DNA from: Planctomycetes bacterium UBA7888
GTDB lineage: Bacteria > Planctomycetota > UBA1135
Assembly: GCA_002500505.1 (NCBI GenBank)
Contig: DLRM01000008.1
Coordinates: forward strand, 1-64,000
Reading direction: 5' to 3'
DNA length: 64,000 nt
Program-made: the position numbers and the translations under genes
Shown here: piece by piece, positions 41,186 through 50,711 of the stretch
Layout: each line of letters begins with the position of its first letter
Position numbering within the stretch: the first letter of the stretch is position 1
Notes under the pieces: generated by a model
The model's database searches: none
What the model was told of the DNA's origin: nothing
The model's input: the letters and a program-made list of their open reading frames with translations, nothing else

Positions 41186-44001
41186 ACGCCTTCTTCCAAG
41201 CCACCCTACTCTTCACCTCTTTGCTGCTTCCTCAGCAAACGCCCGGGACAAGCCAAAGCGTTCAATCCCTCTCCCTTGAGCTCAACTCTGCGGCCGAAGC
41301 GGGAGAGCCCCTTTCCGGTCTCCTCTCGCCGCGTTGGGAGTCCGCTTCAATCCCTGACAAAAGAACCCTTCTTCAGGCCAGCGCTCGCGCTCTTTCTTAC
41401 ACGGAGGCTCATTCCAAACTGGTGAAAAAGGCTCTCCTCCACCACAGCACACTCCTCCAAAGAGATGCTGCTGAACTTTGCCGTTTCCTTTCTCTTGATT
41501 CAGTTCCCACAGAGACTCTCAACGCATTAATAAAGAACACAAAAGAGGAAACAGTTCTTTCCACTGCTTGCCGTTCTGCCTGGAGTTTAGGGCTTTACGG
41601 TGCAACGGACTTTTCGCACCCAGATCAAAAATCACTTCAGGTTCTAACCGACATGCTCAAGGAAAAGAACCCACCACTCCACGGTGCGGCCTATCTTCTT
41701 CAAAGCCAACCTTCTCTTCGCACCGACTACCTCAACTCTATCCTGGGCAAACGCCTCCCAAAGACTGAGTTCCCATTCCTCGTCGAAATTAGAACTCACT
41801 CTTGGGCTCCCCTCAACCGCTTCCTCTTCCAGGCACTCCTTCTCGATCAAGGCCTTGTTCAGGAAAACGCCAAACAATGGACTGCATCTTGGTGGCAATT
41901 CCTTGCTCCTCTTAGCTCGCTTGAAGCGGCACACCAAACACTTTGGGGAGCCCTAAACCGTCACGCTTGGGCTCTCACATCTCAGGCGTTGAACTTGGGC
42001 CAAAACCGAAATATCAGCGCCGAGGGAAAACGCTTCTTAATTCACAAGGCTCCCGCATCCATTGCGAACCCAACTTTGTTCCATTGGGCGAGAGACACTC
42101 AGCTGGACTCAAGTTTCAGGGCGCAATGCATCCTGAAACTTCTACGAAGCGAGGGCAATCTATGGGGACCAAAACTTCTACCCCTTCTTAAAGAAAACCA
42201 CGATGCCCCCATCTTGAATGCCCTTTCGCTGGGCATGGTTCCGTGGGTGACCCAAGAAGTCTTGGATGAATTTCGGGAAAGAATCTCTTACATCCCTCCG
42301 CAAGCTGCTGCCTATGCCGCTTTAATCTTGTGCAGACATGGTTCCCATGAAGAAAGAATGCGGTTTCTCCCAAGGCTTCCTTCTCTGCAATCCAATGCAG
42401 TTGCGGCTCTCGTAGCTGAAGCTGCTTGGGAAGTCGACCCTAGCGACGATATTTTTCAAATCTTCAAGGAATACACGAAAGGAAGTGGCCCAAAAGCTCA
42501 AAACTTAGCGAGAAGGATTCTCTCTACCATTCTCTCTCCAAAACAGATTGCGGAACTCTACCGCACGCGCCTTGAAGAAGAAGAATTCCCCCATATTCGA
42601 GACCATCTTCTCGATAACCTCGTATTTCTTGGCACAGAGGACGCTCTCGAAGTTTTCCTGGGCTGGCTCCAACAACCCGATGCGCTTGCCCACCCCAAGC
42701 TTGTTGAGTGGGCAGGTCTCCTGATTCCAGAAGAGCAAGCCAAGCCCCTTTTCCAAACTTGGTGGAAAGTCAAGGACTCCCTCCCTCTTTCCCTTCAAGA
42801 CATCACAGCCGCTGCACTCCTTGAATCTGACCAATCCACCAGGCGGCATCTTTATCAGCGGTTCTCTGACCTTAGCCCTAACTTTCAAGTTGTAGTTGTG
42901 ACTCAACTTGCCAAAGCTCCACACTCCTTGGACTATGAAACTTGGGCCAAGTGGCTACGAAAACCGGATTCTAATCGCGGACTTTCTCGCATCCTGGCGA
43001 AGTCTCTCGCTGAGGCCCTTCCTCAATCCCAGGAAACTTGTCTGCTCCTCCTTAAGGATTTAGAAAACCAAAGACTTCCCGCCACCGCCTCCGGCTTCCT
43101 TGTTACACAACTCCTTTCTCATGATTCTGGCGTTTTGAGAGAGGAATGCTTGCGGATTACCAAAGCATTAGAATCCCAAGAAACTCGCACCGACCTTAAA
43201 CAAGCGCGGTTGCGCGGCCTTTCAGCCAATCCCATGGTTAAAGACCTATCTTCCCTGACTGAAGAGCTTATCGCTCAACTTCAAATCGCCGACCCCACAC
43301 CTCTCCCCGATTCCTCCTCTTTCTCCTTCGGTCTGGTGCGCTCCACAGAGACCACTTTCCTCCTTTTATATGAAGCTTTGAGACAACATGGCACTTGGGC
43401 AGATTCCGCTCTGCTCCCCGCGCTCCAATCCCTTGCTGGAAAGAAGTGGATGCATCCCGACCGATTGTGGCTTTTAGCCAATCACCCGACTGCCCTACCA
43501 CAAACCTCGGCGCTTGCCTTGCGATTCCTTTCCAAAACAGAGTCACCCTTCTCCCAGCGGGTCGCCAATGAAAGTCCCAATTTGGTGCCTTCTCCCCTGT
43601 ACTGGACCAACCCTAGTTTGGTGTTGGACAAAATCCAAAACCAACTATTGCTTCCCTCTGGGGGGATACCTCTTGAATCCCTAATAAATCGCGCCATTTT
43701 TCGTTGGAAAGAGGACCGGCGATTTTACAACTACCGCGGGTGGGCTCTTTTGGCGAATCAGAAATACCCCGAGGCCATTCTTGCCTTTGAAGATGCGATT
43801 CAGAGATCGGGCTTACTTCGCGTCGCCCTGAGAGAACCCCGCATCGGCATTGCTGTCTGTCAACAACTTCTCGCTCCAGATCAAAACTCCCTTGGCGAAT
43901 ACTTAAAAGAAGATCCAGAATCCGCACCATTACTTGCAGCGAGGCTATCCGTATCGCGGAATCCCAAGCTTGCCCCCATCCTTGAGGAACACACACCATA
44001 G
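41182..44001 (+). CDS. Secreted alpha-solenoid protein, unknown function
   Basis: 939 aa with an N-terminal signal sequence (AFFQATLLFTSLLLPQQ). Almost all of the mature protein is predicted helical, with leucine-rich helix pairs in the style of HEAT repeats (for example about 440-560, IRDHLLDNLVFLGTEDALEVFL). One TPR-like unit sits near 855-885 (NYRGWALLANQKYPEAILAFEDAI). No catalytic motif is seen. It is coupled to the MobA-like gene by a 4-base overlap, and the shared bidirectional terminator lies after it. Confidence 0.65.
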   Translation: MNAFFQATLLFTSLLLPQQTPGTSQSVQSLSLELNSAAEAGEPLSGLLSPRWESASIPDKRTLLQASARALSYTEAHSKLVKKALLHHSTLLQRDAAELCRFLSLDSVPTETLNALIKNTKEETVLSTACRSAWSLGLYGATDFSHPDQKSLQVLTDMLKEKNPPLHGAAYLLQSQPSLRTDYLNSILGKRLPKTEFPFLVEIRTHSWAPLNRFLFQALLLDQGLVQENAKQWTASWWQFLAPLSSLEAAHQTLWGALNRHAWALTSQALNLGQNRNISAEGKRFLIHKAPASIANPTLFHWARDTQLDSSFRAQCILKLLRSEGNLWGPKLLPLLKENHDAPILNALSLGMVPWVTQEVLDEFRERISYIPPQAAAYAALILCRHGSHEERMRFLPRLPSLQSNAVAALVAEAAWEVDPSDDIFQIFKEYTKGSGPKAQNLARRILSTILSPKQIAELYRTRLEEEEFPHIRDHLLDNLVFLGTEDALEVFLGWLQQPDALAHPKLVEWAGLLIPEEQAKPLFQTWWKVKDSLPLSLQDITAAALLESDQSTRRHLYQRFSDLSPNFQVVVVTQLAKAPHSLDYETWAKWLRKPDSNRGLSRILAKSLAEALPQSQETCLLLLKDLENQRLPATASGFLVTQLLSHDSGVLREECLRITKALESQETRTDLKQARLRGLSANPMVKDLSSLTEELIAQLQIADPTPLPDSSSFSFGLVRSTETTFLLLYEALRQHGTWADSALLPALQSLAGKKWMHPDRLWLLANHPTALPQTSALALRFLSKTESPFSQRVANESPNLVPSPLYWTNPSLVLDKIQNQLLLPSGGIPLESLINRAIFRWKEDRRFYNYRGWALLANQKYPEAILAFEDAIQRSGLLRVALREPRIGIAVCQQLLAPDQNSLGEYLKEDPESAPLLAARLSVSRNPKLAPILEEHTP

Positions 44002-44009
44002 GGTTTTGA

Positions 44010-44049
44010 CAATAAGAAAGCTCCCACCCCCCAAAAAGGGCGTGGGAGC
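44010..44049 (-). terminator. Bidirectional terminator hairpin
   Basis: GCTCCCAC at 44020-44027 pairs with GTGGGAGC at 44042-44049, with further CCC/GGG pairing inside. Read on the minus strand it is followed by TTTCTTATT. It lies between the convergent solenoid gene and the beta-sandwich gene and could serve both. Confidence 0.7.
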
Positions 44050-44073
44050 CTAAGGATATCTCCAGAGATGCTT

Positions 44074-45468
44074 TTAGCCGATACTCATTGCCAAGGCATT
44101 GAGCATGCTTGCAGTTCCACGATCGGCTCCGTGGAACCAGATACTAAGACCAGTCGTTCCTGGAGGAACAAACTGAGTCATGCCGGCATGGCCTACGGAA
44201 TCCGTACTCAAAGGAATCACATTGTAAGGAGGGCTGACCATTCCTTGGCCGAACGGAGTGTTGATTGGACCACCGCCTGCCAGCGACCATACAAAGAAAG
44301 CCACATTGTTTGGGGTTGCAGAATCAATGCTGACATTGGCTACTAAACCCGCAGTGAGATTGGTCACGGAAAGGGTTGGACCGGATGGGCCACCTGCACC
44401 AAAATCCATATCGTCAATTCCGATGCCATCCAAGTAACCGTAAGGAAAGTTATCTTCTTGAGCAAACATCACAAAGTGATCGACCGTGGTGTCAATGCGT
44501 GAATCATCTAGGGCAATTCCGGCCACGGATCCCCAGCCCACATAAGGCATGGAATACCAATCGGACAAAACGTGCGCCCAGTTGGCGCCATCATTGGAAA
44601 TCCAGATTCCATCGATGGGGTCTATCTCGTCACCATGATCAATACCTGCGAAATCTAAACTCCGTGGGGCTGGCGACCCAGAAAGGCCGATGACCATGGC
44701 GTTACGCACATAATGGTAATTATTGGTGAGGGGATCTAAGCCCATTTCTAGACAGGCTGCACCACCGTTCGCACCCCAACCAGAACTACCATCAATTGCA
44801 CAAAAACCCTCGGGGTCTGGAGAACCAGACAAAGGGTCAATACTGGTCAACGCCATATCGGCGGGAGGAGTCCCGCCATAGGATTCGAAGTCATCTGTCC
44901 CGCCAGAGCGAAAAGCCGAAGGCAGGTTCACAGTCCAAGGCATGAGAGGGGTGGGAGGCGGAGTTGAAGAATCGTTGACGAGGACATCGTCCAAAGTCCA
45001 CTCAGAAGCGAAATCGCCCGTGTAGTGGTAAGAGACATTGACACCGTTCACGCCAGCGTAAGCCGAAAGGTCAGCTGATATCGATGAAAGGCCATCAGGG
45101 GAAAGGTCGTCTACTAAATTGGTAAATGTAAGTCCGCCATCCACGGAAACATCAAGGTAATGGTGATCTCTCCAGGAAGCAAAGAAAATCTCTTGCTGAG
45201 CATGGGCATAAACCACCACAGCAGTAGACAAGTCAATCGCCGGAGACATGAGATGGTTGTCATTCCAGCCAGAGTAGTCGTCGTGAAAGGCCGCACTCCC
45301 GGTCAGGGTGCCAAGCTCCCAACCAAGTGCGTTTCCATTATTGAGTTCGGTCCAGCCAGCAGGCGGCACGAGACCAGAAGCAAAATCTTCGCTCAAGAAC
45401 GTGGTTTGAGCCTGAACCGTACCTGTAAGCAGGAAGGTGAGGCCAAGGAGTTGGAGGCGTTTTCTCAT
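44074..45468 (-). CDS. Secreted two-domain beta-sandwich protein (paralogue A)
   Basis: 464 aa with signal MRKRLQLLGLTFLLTGTVQAQ. Residues about 22-170 resemble a MAM/choice-of-anchor-J type jelly roll (EDFASGLVPPAGWTELNNGN ... LDVSVDGGLTFTNL). A proline linker (STPPPTP) leads to a second, similar domain (about 185-370) containing DDFESYGGTPPADMAL and FAQEDNFPYGYLDGIGIDD. The C-terminal 80 residues form a small beta domain ending WFHGADRGTASMLNALAMSIG. It is a close paralogue of the next upstream gene. Likely surface or matrix protein; ligand unknown. Confidence 0.75.
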   Translation of the reverse strand: MRKRLQLLGLTFLLTGTVQAQTTFLSEDFASGLVPPAGWTELNNGNALGWELGTLTGSAAFHDDYSGWNDNHLMSPAIDLSTAVVVYAHAQQEIFFASWRDHHYLDVSVDGGLTFTNLVDDLSPDGLSSISADLSAYAGVNGVNVSYHYTGDFASEWTLDDVLVNDSSTPPPTPLMPWTVNLPSAFRSGGTDDFESYGGTPPADMALTSIDPLSGSPDPEGFCAIDGSSGWGANGGAACLEMGLDPLTNNYHYVRNAMVIGLSGSPAPRSLDFAGIDHGDEIDPIDGIWISNDGANWAHVLSDWYSMPYVGWGSVAGIALDDSRIDTTVDHFVMFAQEDNFPYGYLDGIGIDDMDFGAGGPSGPTLSVTNLTAGLVANVSIDSATPNNVAFFVWSLAGGGPINTPFGQGMVSPPYNVIPLSTDSVGHAGMTQFVPPGTTGLSIWFHGADRGTASMLNALAMSIG

Positions 45469-45475
45469 TTGTACA

Positions 45476-45485
45476 GGGGGGGGGG
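45476..45485. repeat. G10/C10 homopolymer upstream of a start codon
   Basis: Ten consecutive G on the plus strand (C on the coding strand) lie 8-17 bases upstream of the paralogue A ATG, over the place of a Shine-Dalgarno sequence. Length change by slippage would alter the leader. Confidence 0.8.
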
Positions 45486-45507
45486 ACAGGGAACTAGAGA
45501 GTCAATC

Positions 45508-45545
45508 AAAAAAAAGGCTCCCACCACATTATGAGTGGGAGCCTT
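45508..45545 (-). terminator. Rho-independent terminator after paralogue B
   Basis: An 11-base perfect inverted repeat (AAGGCTCCCAC and GTGGGAGCCTT) with a 10-base loop is followed on the minus strand by eight U. Its stem shares GCTCCCAC with the terminator after paralogue A. Confidence 0.88.
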
Positions 45546-45564
45546 GAACTGGACATTCTAGTCA

Positions 45565-46932
45565 TTAACCAATGGTTAAAGCTAAAGCGTTCAACATTGT
45601 TGCAGAACCAGCGTCGGCACCATGGAACCAAACCTGGACACCAGAAGCACCACCTGGCACATTCTTGTCCTGGCTTGCAGCACCAGCGCTGTCAGCATTG
45701 AGACGTATCACGTTGTAGGGCGGAGAGACGTATCCATCACCGAATGGGGTGGAAATCGGTCCACCACCAGCGAGAGAGAATGCCACGAAGACCAAACCGT
45801 TAGCGGTTGCGTTACTAACACTCATGGTGGCCGTTCCACCTGCAACAAGACCCGTCACATCTAGTGTTGGTCCAGCAGGAGGAGCACCCAAGGAAAGGTC
45901 GTCAATCCCGATTCCGTCAAGGTAGCCGTAAGGAAAGTTGTCCTCTTGGGCGAACATGACGTAGTAGTCAGAAGTGGTGTCAACTTGCGCATCATCTAGA
46001 ACGATGGCGCCCGAAGAGCCCCAAGCGTTGTAAGGCATTGAGTACCAATCGCTCAAAACGTGGGCCCAATTAGCGCCATCGTTAGAAATCCAGATTCCGT
46101 CAAAGGAGTGAATCTCATCGCCCCAATCAACACAAGCAAATTCAATGCTAAGAGGAGACGGGTCGCCTTGCATTCCCAAAACGAGTGCATTCTGCACCAA
46201 GTGGTAATTATTGGTGAGGGGATCTAAACCCATTTCCAGACAAGCGGTTCCACTGTTTGCACCAATACCAGAAGCACCGTCAATTACACAATGTTCGCCT
46301 ACAGTGAGAGCCATGTCTGCAGGAGGAGTTCCAGCGTAGGATTCGAAATCATCTACTGGGCCACCAGAGGCACGGAAAGCCGTTGGCAAGTTAACAGTCC
46401 AAGGGGTTAAACCTGGAGGAGGAGGAGTTGAAGAATCACTGACCTCAATGTTGTCCACAGTCCACGCCGAAGCGAAATCACCGGTGTAGTGAAAGGAAAC
46501 ATTTACGCCATTAATTCCAGCATGAGCACTAAGGTCAACGCTCATCGTCGAGACTCCGTCGACAGGCATGTCATCAGCAACATTCACGAAAGTGACTCCA
46601 CCATCAAGTGAAACGTCTACGTAATGGTGATCGGCCCAACTGGCATAAGTCACTTGTTGCTCCGCATGAACAAAAGCAACTGAAGCGCCAGAGAGGTCCA
46701 TTGCAGGAGACATGAGATGGTTATCGTTATAACCACTGTAGTCGACGTGGGAAGCAGCGTCACCCATGAGAGAACCAAGTTCCCAGCCTAGGGAGTTGCC
46801 ATTGTTTAATTCTGTCCAACCAGCAGGTGGAACGGCTCCTGAAGAAAAATCTTCAGAAAGAAAGGAAGTTTGAGCTTGAACCGAGCCAGTTAGAGCAATG
46901 GCCAAGACTCCGAGGAGTAAGTAATTTTTCAT
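45565..46932 (-). CDS. Secreted two-domain beta-sandwich protein (paralogue B)
   Basis: 455 aa, start at 46932 chosen because the signal MKNYLLLGVLAIALTGSVQAQ follows at once; an upstream in-frame ATG at 47016 would add 28 unlikely residues. The domain order is the same as in paralogue A: two jelly-roll units joined by STPPPPG, then a C-terminal beta domain (GGASGVQVWFHGADAGSATML). Identity to A is high along the full length, so the pair is a tandem duplication. Own terminator downstream; the gap before paralogue A is short. Confidence 0.75.
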   Translation of the reverse strand: MKNYLLLGVLAIALTGSVQAQTSFLSEDFSSGAVPPAGWTELNNGNSLGWELGSLMGDAASHVDYSGYNDNHLMSPAMDLSGASVAFVHAEQQVTYASWADHHYVDVSLDGGVTFVNVADDMPVDGVSTMSVDLSAHAGINGVNVSFHYTGDFASAWTVDNIEVSDSSTPPPPGLTPWTVNLPTAFRASGGPVDDFESYAGTPPADMALTVGEHCVIDGASGIGANSGTACLEMGLDPLTNNYHLVQNALVLGMQGDPSPLSIEFACVDWGDEIHSFDGIWISNDGANWAHVLSDWYSMPYNAWGSSGAIVLDDAQVDTTSDYYVMFAQEDNFPYGYLDGIGIDDLSLGAPPAGPTLDVTGLVAGGTATMSVSNATANGLVFVAFSLAGGGPISTPFGDGYVSPPYNVIRLNADSAGAASQDKNVPGGASGVQVWFHGADAGSATMLNALALTIG

Positions 46933-47128
46933 GTTCGGGGGTCCAAAATGAATTGGGAAAGAGTAAGAGATGAGGTTGAGCCCCAGAAAGCGAGGCAACC
47001 ACACAAGTTTACACAAGAAACGCCATCTTGCTTAAATTTATTGACAGAAATAGGTTTCTTCTTTTCCGTCCGATAGCCAAATCACCTGAATCGCCCTATT
47101 TTTTGGCTTAAAATGGGCTGAGGGGGGG

Positions 47129-49258
47129 TTAAAGCTCTAACTGAAGTTCAAGGCTTCCTCCCCCTTCCAGAGAAAAAGAGCGCTCTAGAGCCACTTTCAT
47201 TCCAATTTGGACTCTGAGAACCCCCTCACCTGGAGGAAGACCCTCGAAAAGAAAAGAGCCGGATTCATCAAGGGAAGCAGTCCTCAAAAGGCCTCCCGTT
47301 GAATCCAAAACCTGAATAAGGCGAATATTGAAAGCGTTTTTCTTCATAGGGGGCAAGCCAAGGACAACTCCCCCCACCGAGGCAGCGGCTTCGAGAGCAA
47401 TGGCCCCTAGGTGAATTCCAGATTCCCCATCCAAGCGAATCGGCGGGGAACTCCAAGGAAGAAGACCTTGTCCGCTCACTCGAATCCTATAGGCTCCCTC
47501 CGAAAGGAGGTCGATACGAAATGTGTCGGCTAATCCAAAAGAAAGAGACCGGATAACCTTGTTTCCCTTTTCTGGGAGAAGCTCGACAAAAACAGGCGTC
47601 GATTCGGGTTGAATCTGACCCGCAAGCCAGCTCTTTGGAAGGGCAATCTCTATAACCTCATCGACTGACTTAACGCGCACACCTGGAATAATGCAAGCAG
47701 GATTCCCTAATCGGTTGGGGAGCTGAAAATGGAGCTCGTAATCCCCTGGCGGAACAGGTGACATCGGAGCAACCCCTTGAGCATTAACAGCCCCTTTACT
47801 GAGTGGCTTTGATTTGGCGCTTTGCCGGATTGGAAAAAGTCCAACTTGTCCCCCTTCCAAATCCAAGTCAGGATGGAAGAACTGAAACAGAATAAGAGCA
47901 TGTCCATCCAGGATTAAGCGAAGCTCAGGGTTCTCTCCTCCAGCAAGTTGGGCTCGCAACGTCGATGGCGCACGACCTTTTGTAACGTCGGTAGACCCTT
48001 CTTCTGCGCTAGCGTCTTCTTGTCTCTGGGAGGCACGGGGACTCCCCCCTCCCAAAAAGATGTACTCGCCTGGAAAAATGCCCCTCCAATGAACTCGACC
48101 TTCTGCATCTGTCACCATCTGATTCGAGGCCTCGTCCCGAACTCGAGCGCGATTTAAACTATGGCGTAAAACATCAAAGTCAGGGACAGGCTCTCCATTT
48201 TTATCTAGAACCTGAATGTGCGCATTGGCGCCAAGAGGGAGCACAATCTCTCGGAAGTCCACGTTGTCGCCCTCTTGCCAGCGAAAGCCTTGTCGTAACC
48301 GGACATGGTTTTCCTTCTCGGCAACTAACCAGTAACTACCTGGCGGAATAGAGGAAAAGGAAGTCCAGCCCTCTGAGTTGGTCCAAGAAACTCGATTTCC
48401 AGCCATGCTCTTTTTTGTAGCCTGCAATTCAACTCGAGTTCGAGGAATCGGCTCTCCATTCGCCGAAATAACCTGGACCTTTAGGTCGGGCCGCCCATCG
48501 ATTTGAATCACTAAGGGCTTCATGTCGGAACGAACCTCGATGGGGTCCAGTACCCAATCGGGTCCCTCACTGGAACGGACCTCCAATCGATACTTTCCAT
48601 CGCCGGGAACAAGCAGGCGAAATTCCCCTCTCTCGTCCGAGAGAGTCAAAGGGGGCATATCGTCAACCATTCCCTTGGAAGGCCTTAAAAGGAGGGCAGC
48701 AGACTCCACCGGCATACCATCTCCACTTAAAACACTGCCTTCCAGAACAACCTGCAACTTAAGTTCTAGTTGTACTTCTTCTCCCACAAACAAGGGTGGG
48801 CTCCGTTTCCAAGCAAAACCTTCGGCACGAGCAAGCACCCTCCATTCACCTCCCCTCCCAGGAACGGGCAACCGGAATTTCCCATTCGAGCGACAGGGGG
48901 AAAATTGCTTAGCTTTTTCAGCCAAATAGGATCGCCGCATGCCCACTCCGTCAAAAGCCTCTGCCTGAACCAAAGCCACTTGGGCGCCAAGAATGGCCTT
49001 GCCTTTAGAGTCCAACACTTGGCCTGAAATGACGGAATCCTCCGGATCGTTCTCAGGATTCGAAAGGGAGGTTCGCCCTTCTTCCTGGTCGCCAGAATGA
49101 GAGCTCAGATTCTTCTCGCCTCCAAACTCAAGGAGCTTAGGCTCCATACCATCAGAACTAGTCGACATTTTCCCACCAACAGAAAGCAAAGCATAAAGCA
49201 ATGCAATGACGAGAATCAGAGCACCCACGAGCATTGGTCGAGAGAAACGGTTCACCAT
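47129..49258 (-). CDS. Membrane-anchored protein with repeated carboxypeptidase-regulatory-like domains
   Basis: 709 aa. One N-terminal membrane helix (about 9-27) is followed by a charged linker to about 75. Then come several Ig-like/CarboxypepD_reg units: VISGQVLDSKGKAILGAQVAL at about 76-96, VLEGSVLSGDGMPVESAALLL, LKVQVISANGEPIPRTRVEL and AHIQVLDKNGEPVPDF, each with a GxFxLxxxxPG-type turn (GKFRLPVPGRG, GEFRLLVPGDG). The layout suggests an extracytoplasmic scaffold; no enzymatic motif is seen. The next minus-strand gene upstream starts 18 bases beyond its start. Confidence 0.75.
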   Translation of the reverse strand: MVNRFSRPMLVGALILVIALLYALLSVGGKMSTSSDGMEPKLLEFGGEKNLSSHSGDQEEGRTSLSNPENDPEDSVISGQVLDSKGKAILGAQVALVQAEAFDGVGMRRSYLAEKAKQFSPCRSNGKFRLPVPGRGGEWRVLARAEGFAWKRSPPLFVGEEVQLELKLQVVLEGSVLSGDGMPVESAALLLRPSKGMVDDMPPLTLSDERGEFRLLVPGDGKYRLEVRSSEGPDWVLDPIEVRSDMKPLVIQIDGRPDLKVQVISANGEPIPRTRVELQATKKSMAGNRVSWTNSEGWTSFSSIPPGSYWLVAEKENHVRLRQGFRWQEGDNVDFREIVLPLGANAHIQVLDKNGEPVPDFDVLRHSLNRARVRDEASNQMVTDAEGRVHWRGIFPGEYIFLGGGSPRASQRQEDASAEEGSTDVTKGRAPSTLRAQLAGGENPELRLILDGHALILFQFFHPDLDLEGGQVGLFPIRQSAKSKPLSKGAVNAQGVAPMSPVPPGDYELHFQLPNRLGNPACIIPGVRVKSVDEVIEIALPKSWLAGQIQPESTPVFVELLPEKGNKVIRSLSFGLADTFRIDLLSEGAYRIRVSGQGLLPWSSPPIRLDGESGIHLGAIALEAAASVGGVVLGLPPMKKNAFNIRLIQVLDSTGGLLRTASLDESGSFLFEGLPPGEGVLRVQIGMKVALERSFSLEGGGSLELQLEL

Positions 49259-49276
49259 AATTGCTAAGGATATTCC

Positions 49277-50683
49277 TTATTTGGGCAGGCCCCAAAAATA
49301 ATGTCCGGAAAACAATAACTCGGCAATGTCTTCATAAAGGCCATGCCCCTGGGAATGGTCGTGCTTCCGCTTGTACGCGGGCAATTCCACTCGAAGCTCT
49401 AAGCGCTCTTCGGCAGCCTGCGTTCCACTTAACAAGAAATAGGCCGTCCATCGAGGGCCTTCGGAGTCCAGATAACCATGCCAGCCTGCCCCCAACTCAC
49501 GAGCCCAACTAGCAAGAAGGGTTTGCCGCGCCGCACCAGAGGCCACTCGACCACTCGCCAAATGCCAAATAGGGAGAGCTCGAGCAGAATCTTCGCCTAA
49601 GGATTCTTCTGTTAGCTTTCTCAAGAAGGTCAAATCTTTTTGCTGCGGAGAAATCGCTAATAAGACCGCTGCGGGCCAATCCACACCAAGACTCTGGCTT
49701 CCTTGAATGCGTGCCCGTGCAAGAGTTTGATAGGCCTCAACTTCACGCTCTCCCTGAATGGGGTTGCTGAGACAAAGGCGAAGGAGACCTGCGACCTGGT
49801 AATCGTGTAGAGGTTCCTGAAGTTGAGGAGGCAATAGAGAAAGAGACAAATCACCAGCCGCTCCCCAGAGCCAGGCAGATTGTCGCCCACCAACTAAAGC
49901 ATCTCGGAGGAACTCCATCACTTCTTTTCGTTCAGAAGGAGCAGCCTCATAAAGGAGTAACGCCAGAGAGCCTTCACCAATCCCTGACGGAATCTGTCGG
50001 GTTTCCTGAAGGGAGCGGGCTGGCTCTCTTCGCGCAGCGACTAACCAAGATTCCAAGCTTGCGGCTTCCGCTTGCTCGACCTCCTTGTCCCCTAAGCCCT
50101 TAGCTTTGGGGAGGTGAGAAGCCAAAAGCCTCGCTGAATGTGTGCTCGCCAAAGTAGGCAAAAGAGACTTCCGTTCAGCAAGAACGTCTAAAAGAAACAA
50201 AAGCGATTCGTGGCTCTTCAAACGACTTCCCTTCCTGCTCCCGAGGGATTGCAAAGAGGGAATACGATTCGCATTTTTTAAGAGGCCCGCGAGAAAACAA
50301 TCTCGTTCAAAAATACTTTTTGCTTTTTTAAAAGCTGCTTCGGGTTCCTTTAAGGCATGCGGATGAAAGGCGCCATAAAGAAGAAGCGCCCAAGCACGGT
50401 CGGCCTCAACGCGCCCCCTTTGGAATGCACGCTCTTCTAGAAAATCCAAGCACGCTGAGGTGCCTCTCAAAGTAGCTGCAAAAAGGAGCGCTCGTTGGCG
50501 TGTTGCTGTTCCACGACTTGCTTCTTTCAAAATCCAAGCATCGATACTTCCATCAGGGGAGGCCGCCAATTCAGCGGCCGCCATCAAGCGAAGAGAAGGG
50601 TCCTCGCCAGCCAAGTCAATTTCAAGTTCCCCAGGGACAGCTTGCGCCAAAAAGGCGACGAGGAGGAAGGGGCTGAAGGACAT
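49277..50683 (-). CDS. Secreted helical protein, unknown function
   Basis: 468 aa with signal MSFSPFLLVAFLAQAVPGE. The mature part is helical and leucine/alanine rich, with HEAT-like pairs (DPSLRLMAAAELAASPDGSIDAWIL). No catalytic motif is seen. The ATG at 50683 gives the best signal peptide; an in-frame start at 50701 would add six residues. It resembles the 939-aa solenoid in style but I see no clear direct identity. Together with the two flanking minus-strand genes it may form one transcription unit. Confidence 0.65.
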   Translation of the reverse strand: MSFSPFLLVAFLAQAVPGELEIDLAGEDPSLRLMAAAELAASPDGSIDAWILKEASRGTATRQRALLFAATLRGTSACLDFLEERAFQRGRVEADRAWALLLYGAFHPHALKEPEAAFKKAKSIFERDCFLAGLLKNANRIPSLQSLGSRKGSRLKSHESLLFLLDVLAERKSLLPTLASTHSARLLASHLPKAKGLGDKEVEQAEAASLESWLVAARREPARSLQETRQIPSGIGEGSLALLLYEAAPSERKEVMEFLRDALVGGRQSAWLWGAAGDLSLSLLPPQLQEPLHDYQVAGLLRLCLSNPIQGEREVEAYQTLARARIQGSQSLGVDWPAAVLLAISPQQKDLTFLRKLTEESLGEDSARALPIWHLASGRVASGAARQTLLASWARELGAGWHGYLDSEGPRWTAYFLLSGTQAAEERLELRVELPAYKRKHDHSQGHGLYEDIAELLFSGHYFWGLPK

Positions 50684-50711
50684 GGTGTATGTTTGCCACA
50701 ATACAACTCTC

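Noticed and set aside
46933..47128. The 196-base gap upstream of paralogue B as a possible gene
   Set aside because: Only short frames without motifs; a promoter for paralogue B is expected here but not identifiable with confidence.
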